Source: Rhodothermaceae bacterium
Lineage (GTDB): Bacteria; Bacteroidota; Rhodothermia; Balneolales; Cyclonatronaceae
Length of the DNA: 44,975 nucleotides
Assembly (NCBI GenBank): GCA_020201275.1
Contig: JAIVHB010000130.1
Location: 1 to 44,975, forward strand
Direction: 5' to 3'
Shown here: positions 25,861-35,100 of the stretch, one piece after another
Position numbering within the stretch: the stretch's first letter is position 1
Layout of the letters: each line of letters opens with the position of its first letter
Translations under genes and position numbers: made by a program
Notes under the pieces: model-generated
Database searches by the model: none
What the model was told of the DNA's origin: nothing
Seen by the model: only the letters and a program-made list of their open reading frames with translations

Positions 25861-26367
25861 TTAAAAATGATCTTCAAGAAGCTTTTTGAATTTCTGATAT
25901 TCCCTCTGTTCACCGCCGCTGCCGCGGTCTGTCATGAGCAGGCTGCCATCAGGTGCAATTACCACTTTGAATGGTATACCGGTAAGGCGCAGATCGCGTG
26001 CAAGTGACCCTGCCCTGACGAATTGGAAATCATACTCGTTCTGGCTGAGGAAACGGTCAACCCTGGCTTTGTCATCCATCATTTCCGGAGTCGCGGCCAG
26101 TACAACAAATTGTTCGGGGTACTCTTCCGTAAGTCGCTGATATGCAGGAAAGCTGGCAATACAGGGCACACACCAGGTCTCCCAGAAATCGAGCAGTATG
26201 AGTTTACCCTTGTGGTCGTCTATGGTTGTTTTTTCCCCAGTCCAGTATTCAAATTCAAATGCCTGAACTGCAGCAAACTGTTCACCAGACAAAGTTTGTG
26301 CCGAAGTGATCGATGGGGTAAGGATTAGAAGCAGTAAAATTGACGGTATGAATTTAATGTAATTCAT
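25861..26367 (-). CDS. TlpA-like periplasmic thioredoxin-fold protein
   Basis: The 168-residue protein has a signal peptide ending near TSAQ and a TlpA/AhpC-type thioredoxin fold. The redox motif WCVPC has cysteines at 66 and 69. The cis-Pro lies in TGIPFKVVI, as expected. It probably transfers reducing equivalents to periplasmic thiols. It follows dnaJ on the same strand with a 23-base gap, so it may be transcribed with hrcA-grpE-dnaJ, which is an unusual placement. A 130-base gap then separates it from the amidoligase operon. Confidence 0.88.
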   Translation of the reverse strand: MNYIKFIPSILLLLILTPSITSAQTLSGEQFAAVQAFEFEYWTGEKTTIDDHKGKLILLDFWETWCVPCIASFPAYQRLTEEYPEQFVVLAATPEMMDDKARVDRFLSQNEYDFQFVRAGSLARDLRLTGIPFKVVIAPDGSLLMTDRGSGGEQREYQKFKKLLEDHF

Positions 26368-26390
26368 TGATATACAGTATATTGGATATA

Positions 26391-27548
26391 TTAGCTAAAA
26401 ACTTTCTTGATGCGTTTAAAGAAACCTTCAGAAGCATCATGCTCAGTAGCAGGATCAAAGTGTTCCGACTTTTCCAGCTCTGTAATCAGTTTTTTTTCCT
26501 GGGCAGAGAGTTTGCCGGGTATGTACACATTAACACGAACGTACTGATCGCCGGTTCCATTGCCATTGAGACTGATTATTCCTTTTTCCCGCATTCTCAG
26601 AAGTTTTCCCGGCTGCGTGCCGGCATCAATTTTGAGCTTGGCCTTACCTTTAAGTGTGGGAACCTCTACTTCTGTACCGAGAATGGCATGCGGAACACTG
26701 ATTCTTAAATCGTATATGATATTATTACCATCACGTTCAAAATATTTATGTTCTTCTTCCTCAATCAGAACTATCAGATCGCCGGCTGGTCCGCCCCGGA
26801 GACCGGCGTTACCCTGGCCGCGAAGTGTAATGTAATTTCCCGATGTTACACCGGCGGGTATTTTAACTGATACCGTTTCTTCGCCTTTTACCCTGCCCTG
26901 ACCGCTGCATTTTTTGCATTTATTCCGAATTACCCGCCCTTCGCCCATACAGGTCGGGCAGGGCTGCACATTTACAAACTGACCGAACATAGTGCGTGAT
27001 ACCTGACGAACTTCGCCCATGCCGTTACATGTGGAGCATGTCATGAAGTCGTCGTTCGACTCAGCACCCGTTCCATTGCATGAGTCGCATTTGATCTGCT
27101 TTTTTACCTTCAGCTTTTTTTCCACACCGAATGCAATTTCACTCAGGGTGAGTGTGAGGCGCATTTTCATATCTTCACCGGGTCGACCAGCTCCTCTTCT
27201 GCGTCCTCTGCCGCTGCCACCCGCCCCGCCGAAAATATCTCCACCGAATATGTCGCCGAAGCGGCTGAATATATCCTCGAAATTGATATTCTGGAAGTCA
27301 GGTTCCTGGTAACCTCCAGAATGCAGACCGGCATGCCCGAACTGATCGTATCGGGCCCTTTTGTCGGGGTCTTTCAGAACATCAAATGCTTCGGCTGCTT
27401 CTTTGAATAGTTTTTCAGAATCCGGATTGTCTTTATTCCGGTCAGGATGAAACTCCATCGCTTTCTTGCGGTAGGCCTTTTTTATCTCATCGGCCTCTGC
27501 GTTTTTGCCGACACCAAGAACTTCGTAATAATCTCTTTTTTTACTCAT
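26391..27548 (-). CDS. dnaJ: Chaperone DnaJ
   Basis: The 385-residue type I J protein has the J domain at residues 1-70 with HPD at 34-36. A Gly/Phe-rich stretch follows near 75-125, including a run of Gly and Arg. Four zinc-binding CxxCxGxG-type repeats are present: CDSCNGTG, CSTCNGMG, CPTCMGEG and CKKCSGQG. The C-terminal substrate-binding domains are complete. It stimulates DnaK ATPase activity. It starts 5 bases after grpE ends, within hrcA-grpE-dnaJ. dnaK is not in the window. Confidence 0.97.
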   Translation of the reverse strand: MSKKRDYYEVLGVGKNAEADEIKKAYRKKAMEFHPDRNKDNPDSEKLFKEAAEAFDVLKDPDKRARYDQFGHAGLHSGGYQEPDFQNINFEDIFSRFGDIFGGDIFGGAGGSGRGRRRGAGRPGEDMKMRLTLTLSEIAFGVEKKLKVKKQIKCDSCNGTGAESNDDFMTCSTCNGMGEVRQVSRTMFGQFVNVQPCPTCMGEGRVIRNKCKKCSGQGRVKGEETVSVKIPAGVTSGNYITLRGQGNAGLRGGPAGDLIVLIEEEEHKYFERDGNNIIYDLRISVPHAILGTEVEVPTLKGKAKLKIDAGTQPGKLLRMREKGIISLNGNGTGDQYVRVNVYIPGKLSAQEKKLITELEKSEHFDPATEHDASEGFFKRIKKVFS

Positions 27549-27553
27549 TGTAT

Positions 27554-28177
27554 TTATTCGCTCACGATTACTTTAGCATGGCGAATTACACGGTCGCCGA
27601 TTTTATATCCATCTTCCAATACCTGCAGAACGATGTCGCTGCCGGTATTTTTATCTTCAGGCTTCTGCCGCATGAGTGCATCGTGCAGGTTTACATCGAA
27701 TGGTACATTCACCTGATTAATAATTTCGATACCATATTGATTGAGAGTATTCGCCATTTTGTTGGCTACCAGTTCTATACCTTTGAGGTATTTCTCATCC
27801 ATGCCGGTTTCCTTCAAGGCAAGAACTGTTCGCTGAAGATCGTCGTTTACGGGTAAAAATTGCTGCAACGCGTCGATACGTGCATCCTCAAACAATTTCA
27901 TGCGTTCGTTCTGAACACGTTTCCGCATGTTTTCAAATTCGGCAACTTTTCTGAGCAGCTGATCATTCTTCTGGTCAATCTGGGCTATAAGATTCGCGAT
28001 TATTTCGTCTTTGGGATCAATTGATTCATCAGTCCTGATCTCATTCTCAATGGCTTCAGGTTGAGTATCGGTACTGTCTGTCTCCCTTTCCGCTGTGTTA
28101 GTTTCTTCTCCGGTATGATCCTTCAATGTGTCCTCTGGTTTTGGATTTGTTTTTGCAGTTCTCTTTTTCATTTTCAT
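27554..28177 (-). CDS. grpE: Nucleotide exchange factor GrpE
   Basis: The 207-residue protein has an acidic, low-complexity N-terminus of about 60 residues and a long helix near 60-130 (AEFENMRKRVQNER). The C-terminal beta domain has the conserved NPFDPNLHEA-like segment VPFDVNLHDAL. GrpE releases ADP from DnaK. The ATG at 28177 overlaps the hrcA stop by four bases (ATGA), so the two are translationally coupled. A second ATG two codons later is also possible. The length is typical of the phylum. Confidence 0.96.
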   Translation of the reverse strand: MKMKKRTAKTNPKPEDTLKDHTGEETNTAERETDSTDTQPEAIENEIRTDESIDPKDEIIANLIAQIDQKNDQLLRKVAEFENMRKRVQNERMKLFEDARIDALQQFLPVNDDLQRTVLALKETGMDEKYLKGIELVANKMANTLNQYGIEIINQVNVPFDVNLHDALMRQKPEDKNTGSDIVLQVLEDGYKIGDRVIRHAKVIVSE

Positions 28178-29223
28178 GTATCATATTTTACTCTGTTGAA
28201 ACGGTCTGCAAGCTGATCAACAAGGGCAACCATTCTTGCGTAATCCATTCTGGTAGGCCCGACAAGGCCTATGGTACCTCTTATGCTGCCGATGTTATAG
28301 TTCGCAGATACAACGCTGCACTGTTCAATTTGTTGAAGTCTGTTTTCCGTGCCGATTCGCACCCTGACGGCATCCCTTGATTCGTCCAAATTCTCTTCAA
28401 GCAAATGTACAATCAGGTCTTCTTTCTCAAGTAATTCAATAATACCCCGGTAATTGCTCAAATCGCTGAACTCTGGCTGAAGCGCTATATACTCTACGCC
28501 GCCAAAATGAAATTTGCGGACCTGGCGGTCTTCAAAAATGCTGTCGGCCCGGTCAATGAAGATCCGGATTAAACCCGTGTCATCCTCTTTCTCATACTCA
28601 GCCAGCATCTCCCCAATTTTATTGCTGATTTTGTTGAGCCTGAGCCCGCTCAGCTTTTCATTCAGTACACGGGCAACCTTTTCAAGGTTTTCACGATGTA
28701 TACTGGTCTGCGCTTCGATTGTGAGCGTGCGCATAAAGCCGCTGTCTATCGTCAGCACTATCAGGATGCGGGTGGAGCTGAGCTCGATGAGTTCCACCCG
28801 CCTGAATATGCCATCGGCCAGTTTTGGTGTAATGGTAACAGCGAGTAGATTTGATAGTCTGGCAAGCAACCTCGCAGCAGACTGAACCGCATCGTCAAAA
28901 TCACTAACAAGAGTCTCGCTGAATTCATCAAGCACCTTCTGCTCTTCGTTGGTGAGTTTCGATACCTGCATAAGGGAATTCACGTAGAACCGATAGCCCA
29001 GTTCGGTTGGTACTCTCCCGGAAGAGGTATGTGGATGGTCCAGATATCCCTTCAGCTCCAGATTGTTCATGTCGTTACGGATGGTCGCTGAACTCACATT
29101 CAGATTGTGCTTCTCAATGAGAGTTTTTGATGCAATAGGATTAGCAGTAACGATAAAATTCTGGATGATATACTGAAGAACTTCGCGCTCCCTGTTCGTA
29201 AGATCGACGTGGTCCCGCTGCAT
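28174..29223 (-). CDS. hrcA: Heat-inducible transcription repressor HrcA
   Basis: The 349-residue protein has an N-terminal winged helix (residues 1-75) with the conserved SSATIRNDMNNLE and HPHTSSGRVPTELGYRFYV segments. The central and C-terminal regions are the GAF-like HrcA core. HrcA represses chaperone operons by binding CIRCE (TTAGCACTC-N9-GAGTGCTAA). No CIRCE-like element is present in the 81 bases upstream, so this operon may not be under HrcA control. An AT-rich palindrome occurs there instead at 29272-29287. Confidence 0.96.
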   Translation of the reverse strand: MQRDHVDLTNREREVLQYIIQNFIVTANPIASKTLIEKHNLNVSSATIRNDMNNLELKGYLDHPHTSSGRVPTELGYRFYVNSLMQVSKLTNEEQKVLDEFSETLVSDFDDAVQSAARLLARLSNLLAVTITPKLADGIFRRVELIELSSTRILIVLTIDSGFMRTLTIEAQTSIHRENLEKVARVLNEKLSGLRLNKISNKIGEMLAEYEKEDDTGLIRIFIDRADSIFEDRQVRKFHFGGVEYIALQPEFSDLSNYRGIIELLEKEDLIVHLLEENLDESRDAVRVRIGTENRLQQIEQCSVVSANYNIGSIRGTIGLVGPTRMDYARMVALVDQLADRFNRVKYDT

Positions 29224-29271
29224 ATGATTAAATGTCTTTATCTTTTTGTGTACAACAGGGAAAGATAACCA

Positions 29272-29287
29272 ATTTAACCGTTTAAAT
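29272..29287. promoter_or_regulatory. Near-perfect 16-base palindrome upstream of hrcA
   Basis: ATTTAACC faces GTTTAAAT; the two arms are complementary apart from the central pair. It lies 49 bases before the hrcA ATG, near TATCTTTC (minus strand), which resembles a -7 element. It replaces the CIRCE box expected for this operon. AT-rich palindromes arise easily by chance, so this is only a candidate operator. Confidence 0.25.
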
Positions 29288-29304
29288 CATCCCCGAAGGC
29301 TGTA

Positions 29305-29688
29305 TCATGGCTTTTCATACATGAATTCAATCATGTTGCCATCAGGATCCGAAATAAAAACAAATCGCCCGGTTTTCCGGTTTGCCGGCCCGCTGAGTAT
29401 GGTTACCTCTTTTTCCCTGAAATAGGATGCCAGTTCATCAATCTTGTCGGGTTTGGTCACTGTAAAACCGAAATGATCAACCCTGTAATCCTTGGAAGAA
29501 CGGTCATAGGCTGTTTCAGCCTCAACCAGTACAATGGAGTCTGATCCCGCCTTATACACAGCCATGCTGCGGCCCATTTTTTTGTCAAGCTTAAACCCAA
29601 GTACCTCACCATAAAAATGTTCTGCTGCAGTAATATCATTCACTCGTAAAGTAATATGGTTTATACCGCTGGGTAAAAAAGGCCTCAT
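29305..29688 (-). CDS. VOC (glyoxalase/bleomycin-resistance) family protein
   Basis: The 127-residue protein has two beta-alpha-beta-beta-beta modules. The first begins INHITLRVNDITAAEHFY, with a likely metal-binding His near residue 11. The second contains DHFGFTV and ends with ISDPDGNMIEFMYE, whose Glu is the usual last metal ligand. The VOC superfamily includes lyases, dioxygenases and resistance proteins, and no specific substrate is indicated. The gene is complete and stands alone: hrcA begins 81 bases downstream on the same strand, and rsmI is divergent. Confidence 0.88.
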   Translation of the reverse strand: MRPFLPSGINHITLRVNDITAAEHFYGEVLGFKLDKKMGRSMAVYKAGSDSIVLVEAETAYDRSSKDYRVDHFGFTVTKPDKIDELASYFREKEVTILSGPANRKTGRFVFISDPDGNMIEFMYEKP

Positions 29689-29880
29689 AGCACTATATTA
29701 TTAATTGATGGTTATACTTAGATAAGCTTCCGGAGTTATGGATCCCTCTGCAATGTGATACCAAAATAGCGTATTTGCAGATAAAGTGGGAGGTCAAACA
29801 CGCATCTCTGTATGAACATTCAGAGCCGGCAAATCATCTTCGAGAATTTTGGATTTTCTGCCGTAGTTTAAGCCTCACAT

Positions 29881-30567
29881 ATGAACGGAATACTCTACAT
29901 AATACCGACCCCGATCGGCAATCTCGGAGACGTAACACGACGATCGGCCGAGGTGATGTCTGTTGTTGATGTTATCGCATGTGAAGATACGCGTACATCA
30001 TCGGTTCTGCTGAGGCATCTTGGCATAAGCAAGCCATTGATCTCTTTTCACCAGCACAATGAACACCGAAGGGTTGCAGAGCTCATTGAACGCCTCAAAA
30101 ACGGAGAACAGGTTGCACTCATATCTGATGCCGGCACCCCCGGCATATCAGATCCTGGCTTCCTGGCTGTGAGGCAGGCTCACATCGAGGGCATACAGGT
30201 TATAGCCCTGCCTGGTCCCAGCGCTGCCATTACTGCGTTGGTGGGCAGCGGACTGCCCAGCGACAGATTTGCCTTCGAGGGATTTCTCCCTCCTAAAAAA
30301 GGGAGGAAAACGCGCATGCAACAAATTGCCAGCGAAGATCGTACCACCATCCTCTTTGAAAGTCCGCACAGGATCAAGCGGCTGCTCACCGACATCGTTG
30401 AGCACTGCGGCGAAGATCGAATAGTAGCCGTTGCCCGTGAGCTCACCAAGAAATTCGAGGAAATTGTTCGTGGGAACGCAGCAGATGTGCTGGCGGAATT
30501 TTCAGGACGGGCTTCCATTAAAGGTGAAATTGTAGTCATTATTTCAGGCAACGGATACACAGAATGA
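29881..30567 (+). CDS. rsmI: 16S rRNA (cytidine(1402)-2'-O)-methyltransferase RsmI
   Basis: The 228-residue protein matches canonical RsmI: LYIIPTPIGNLGD at the N-terminus, ACEDTRTSSVLLRHL, ISDAGTPGISDPG, and FEGFLPPKKGRK. The enzyme uses SAM to methylate the ribose of C1402 in the ribosomal decoding centre. It is shorter than E. coli RsmI (about 286 residues) because the C-terminal extension is reduced. The ATG at 29881 begins directly at the conserved first strand. It overlaps lnt by four bases. A divergent paralogue lies at 18689. Confidence 0.94.
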   Translation: MNGILYIIPTPIGNLGDVTRRSAEVMSVVDVIACEDTRTSSVLLRHLGISKPLISFHQHNEHRRVAELIERLKNGEQVALISDAGTPGISDPGFLAVRQAHIEGIQVIALPGPSAAITALVGSGLPSDRFAFEGFLPPKKGRKTRMQQIASEDRTTILFESPHRIKRLLTDIVEHCGEDRIVAVARELTKKFEEIVRGNAADVLAEFSGRASIKGEIVVIISGNGYTE

Positions 30568-32108
30568 GATCGTTTGTTGCTACAATCTGGAACACGAAAT
30601 ATCACCTGGCTGTAACTGCCGGCATTCTGCTGGGCATCAGTTACCCCCCGTTTCCCTTCCCTTTCCTGATGTTTCCCGCCTTTGTACTGCTTATCCGCCT
30701 TGCCTCCCTTTCCGTTAGCGGTCGGGAGACCGCTTATTTCACTTTCATTTCGTTTGTAATCTGGAACACCATCGCCACCTACTGGCTGAGCTTTGCAACG
30801 GTTACCGGAGGTATATCGGCCATACTAGCCAACGCTGCTATAATGACAGTGCCATTTTTACTGATCCGGTATTTTGTAAGGGTGGGTCGTCATCCGCTTG
30901 CCATGGCATTATCTGTTGCTTCTGCCTGGACCATATATGAGTTCCTGCATTACCGCTGGGACCTGGCCTGGCCATGGCTGTCGGCTGCCAATGCATTTTC
31001 CAATTCAGTGATTATTGTTCAGTATATCGCATACACGGGATCTCTTGGCATTACTTTCTGGATCGTATTCTCATCGGCCCTCGTCTTTTATTTTCTGATT
31101 TCCCGGAATAAACAGGTACTTAATTATTCCCTTGCAGCAATTTTGGTACCTGTTTTAATATCGGTCGTGATCTATTACACATACACCGATAATCCGGATA
31201 ATACCATTGAGGTTGTGGTAGTACAGCCAAATCATAACTCCTACCTTGAACTGTCAGGCTTTTCAAATACATTCGATCCGCTCATTGATATTCTTGAACT
31301 TTCCGAGACGAAAATCAGCGCAGAGACACAACTCGTACTATGGCCGGAAAATGCATTGATGAGCAGTGTTCATGAGAATCGGCCGAGATCAAATGACCTG
31401 TTCATTCTGAGCAGAGTTAAAGAATGGGGTGTACCTTTGATTACCGGTGCAGCTTTAATCCGATACTACGAACCAGGAAATGAGCCTCCTTTATACAGGC
31501 AGTTTAATGGAAGTCTGCCTCACAACATCTATAACGCTGCTGTTAAATTCAGCCCCGATGGAAGCATCAGCTCTTATGGGAAAGGCAAACTGGTACCGAT
31601 CGTTGAACGCATCCCGTTTGTAGAACAGCTTCAGTATATTCCGGTACCTGGTATCAACTGGGCCGACATTTCCGGTTTTGGCAGAGGCCAGGAGACCACC
31701 ATATTTGAAATAGATAATACGAAAGTACCTGCTGTTATTTGCTACGATTCGGTCTTTCCCGATTGGGTTAGGCGATTTGTTAAACAGGGATCGGGCATGA
31801 TTACTGTGATTACAAACGACGGGTGGTGGGGAAATACGAGTGGACATATTCAGCATTACGATTTTGCCAGACTTCGCGCCATAGAAAACCGCCGGGCCGT
31901 AATACGTAGTGCCAACAACGGCATATCCGGTATGATACTTTCCAACGGAGATGTACATTCCAAAACGGAATACTGGACCCGGGATGTTCTTGCACTGGAC
32001 GTTCCGGTGTACTCAGATCTTACTTTTTATACAAGATTTGGTGACCTGATCGGCTATTTCTGTATGCTTGGACTCATCCCCGGGTTTTTTAGCAGAAAAA
32101 CTATCTGA
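30564..32108 (+). CDS. lnt: Apolipoprotein N-acyltransferase Lnt
   Basis: The 514-residue inner-membrane enzyme adds the third acyl chain to lipoproteins. About six to seven N-terminal helices cover residues 10-215, followed by a periplasmic nitrilase-like domain. The expected catalytic triad is visible: Glu in LWPENA near residue 260, Lys in GKGKLVP near 342, and Cys in VICYDS near 392. A final helix lies at the C-terminus. The ATG overlaps the rsmI stop (ATGA). The lipoproteins predicted at 1-154 and 359-1156 would be clients. The gene is convergent with sprA. Confidence 0.95.
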   Translation: MRSFVATIWNTKYHLAVTAGILLGISYPPFPFPFLMFPAFVLLIRLASLSVSGRETAYFTFISFVIWNTIATYWLSFATVTGGISAILANAAIMTVPFLLIRYFVRVGRHPLAMALSVASAWTIYEFLHYRWDLAWPWLSAANAFSNSVIIVQYIAYTGSLGITFWIVFSSALVFYFLISRNKQVLNYSLAAILVPVLISVVIYYTYTDNPDNTIEVVVVQPNHNSYLELSGFSNTFDPLIDILELSETKISAETQLVLWPENALMSSVHENRPRSNDLFILSRVKEWGVPLITGAALIRYYEPGNEPPLYRQFNGSLPHNIYNAAVKFSPDGSISSYGKGKLVPIVERIPFVEQLQYIPVPGINWADISGFGRGQETTIFEIDNTKVPAVICYDSVFPDWVRRFVKQGSGMITVITNDGWWGNTSGHIQHYDFARLRAIENRRAVIRSANNGISGMILSNGDVHSKTEYWTRDVLALDVPVYSDLTFYTRFGDLIGYFCMLGLIPGFFSRKTI

Positions 32109-32140
32109 TCACCACAGGCAAGATGACGGGTGATTGGTTT

Positions 32141-32161
32141 ATCCGGTCAGTTCGACCGGAT
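32141..32161. terminator. Hairpin between convergent lnt and sprA
   Basis: ATCCGGTC and GACCGGAT form a perfect 8-base stem with a 5-base loop. The hairpin covers the sprA stop codon and begins 33 bases after the lnt stop. No T-run follows in either direction, so it is at best a weak bidirectional terminator. Confidence 0.3.
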
Positions 32162-35100
32162 TGAGACAATAATGTTAAACCGGATATCCTGATCGGTTCT
32201 CGGGAATATATTACTGGATTTAGGCATTAGCTTGAAAAAGGTATATTCAAGATTCATTTTAACCGTCTGTGAGAATTCATAACCGATCAATGGTGCAATC
32301 TGAATTCTGTTGTCGCCCCTCACGTTGGGTTCTCCCGGGTTGTATAATGACTGGTCGGGTATGAGATCATTCTGATCGAGTTGCAGTACCTGCTGCAAAT
32401 CTGTGTTCAGAAGAAATGTGTTGGTAACATCCTCATTATATGAAACCGAGAGCCTGAGGTTCAATGTGTTCTGGAACCGGCGCATGAATGGCAGACGGAA
32501 ACCCCTCTTGCTGTAGTTGGCAGAAAAACGCACACCGCTCGAGTTTCTTTCAATCACATTAGAGTTCGACAGACTGAATGTGGTGATCTGGCTTCTGTCG
32601 TACTGCAGGCTTGTGGTTAATCCCGACTTCCAGGTAAGGCTTAGCTGTATGAACGGACTGAAGCTTCGCTCGAGGGTAATTGACGAGGCCTCAAATTCTG
32701 GTCTGGTATCAAGAACCTGGAAGTTACCTACCCTGCGGTCTATCCCGGCGCCGAAATCAGGATTAAATGCCCACTGCCGCCAAAGATGTACGAACGCCTG
32801 AAATCTTCTTCGAGAGTACGTCGACCAAGCACAGTTCGCCCATCCTGGTTGCCCGTCTGATCATCGATGATTGTACTGCCGGGACGGATGTCGTCGAAAG
32901 CAGTCTGAAGTTGTGATCTGAAAAAGCTTTCGTAACCGCCGCCAAATGCCCATACTGTGGCATTGATTCCACCAGTCTGGTTTATCTGTGTGGCAATGGA
33001 ATCTGAGAAAATTGTCTGGGTGAAATTGTTGTTTTCATTCCAGCCGGTCGACCAGTCAAGATCTATGGTGATATCGCGGAAAGGCTGCATTCTTGACCTA
33101 AGACTCAGATCATCGGTATTGTTGAAAAAACGGGTAACATTGATGGCTGATAACTCGTCTGGCCTTACAATCTGATTTATTGGAATGTTGTCCTGTATCC
33201 CGATTCTGTAAAGAAACGTTGGTGAAAAACTTGCGTCGTTTATATCGTTGAACATATTTAGCGGACTGGTTCCACCGTCGTAGCCACCCTGTCGGGATGT
33301 CTGGCCATGGGTATACGTGAAATCGAATGATTGAAAGCTGACAAGACCCAGCATGAATCGTCTTCCATAAAACATTACGTTCTCTGTCATGGTAAACGAT
33401 TCCTGTTCAGCCTGCTGGTTCTCAGTCCGGGCTGTATTCCGTGAAGCTTCTCCTCGCCCTACACCATCGCCATGCTCCTGTTCACGGTCCCTCTGTTCCC
33501 TTTCCCGTTGCTTCTGCTGCTCTCTGACCCTTTTCCTGCGTTCACGTTCACGTGTTTCCTCCTGGTCAGCCTGAAGAGACCTGTCATAAAACGGGATTTT
33601 CTTGAGCAGCTCCTGAAACCGAATATTGGATGTCTGGCTGAGATTGAGTGAATTGCTGAGGTTGGCACCAAGTCCCGACCCCTGTGCTGTATTTTGCCAG
33701 TTGAATCCCCCTCTGTATGTTGCCGAATAGGTAATCCAGTTCAGGGAACTGATCCTGTTCAGGCGTGGACGAAAACTTGCATTATAACTCTCATTATACG
33801 TGTCGAGACGGGGCTTTAGGGTGTCTCCTGTTATGATATCATTGAATACATCAAAGGTCGACCTGGTGCGAAATACCAGACTGTCAGCCGTTTCGGTTAC
33901 ACCAAGATTGGCGAGATTGTGGGAAGAATTAATATTCATCCCGAGTTGCACGGGCGGTGATATGTTGTAGGTGATCGCGAACTGTTTTGTCCAGTTGAAC
34001 GTATGCTGCTGCTGAAGCGGGAACGGATCCTGGGCGTCAAACGACCGCCTGCGCGATTCATTATACCTGCGGTTAAGGCCGGTTTGCATGGTAATATTGG
34101 AAGGAACATACGCCAGTCGAATACCTGATATGAGATTTAACACAGGCATGTCTTCCAGAAAAAAGAGCGGTCGTACCGTACTGATATTGGGAATTGACAG
34201 GTTGTAGCCAAGCCCCAAACGGTAGTTCCAGTCATCACTGAATTCCTGGGTCGGGCTGCTCCGGCTTGACGTGCTGTAATTGTAGTTGAAATTGAGATTA
34301 TCAACTGTATACTTCAGCAGGTTTGATTCGGAATTACGCTTGGTCAGATTTGAAATATTAAATGTATAGTTTTCATCTAATGTCTGAATTTCATCAAGCT
34401 TTTCATCAATAAGTCGTTCACGCTCCGTCTCATCAGGCTCGGCTGCTTCAACAGCATCACGGAAGTCGGAAAATCTGATGTCACCCTCTCTTGGAAGATA
34501 TCTCGGTGTACTAACACTTCTGCGAACCGAGAACGAAACCGGCATGTTCCATCCATAGCGTTCAGGAACCAGCTTATGCACATTAAAACTTGACGAAAAA
34601 CTGTAGCTCTCCTGATCGTTCATATTCCGCTCATTGATCCGGGATTCCAGAGCCCCGTAACCATCGGTACTTCGGTTGTACTGGGCATTTACACTGGCAA
34701 CATCAGCCATGTCAACCCGGGCGTTGAATTTGGCAGCCCAACCTTTCCGGTCATCAAATCCCGATACTCTGAGCTCATTCACCCAAACCTCGGCATCGAG
34801 CGACGGCACCCCCCGTAACGGCTGCTGGCCGGGTTGTGCCGTTTTGGCATCAAACGGGTTGCGAATACCGATTCCTATTTCAGTTATCTGACCCAGCGAC
34901 GGATTACCCCTCATGGCAAGCACTGTACCAGGTGGCGCATCAATAACGATATCCCTTCGCTCATAAATATCGTCCGGGGCTACCTCATCAAGGTTTCTGA
35001 GTTGTTTGAGCTGATTAAAACTTGAGAGAACCAGGTTCATACTATTCTCGTCGGGCAACCAGATAAGTTCGGTATCCAGGTCGATGGCAGCCTGATCATC

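Noticed and set aside
32740-32790. Programmed frameshifting in sprA
   Set aside because: No slippery heptamer or strong downstream structure is visible, and SprA is not known to use recoding.
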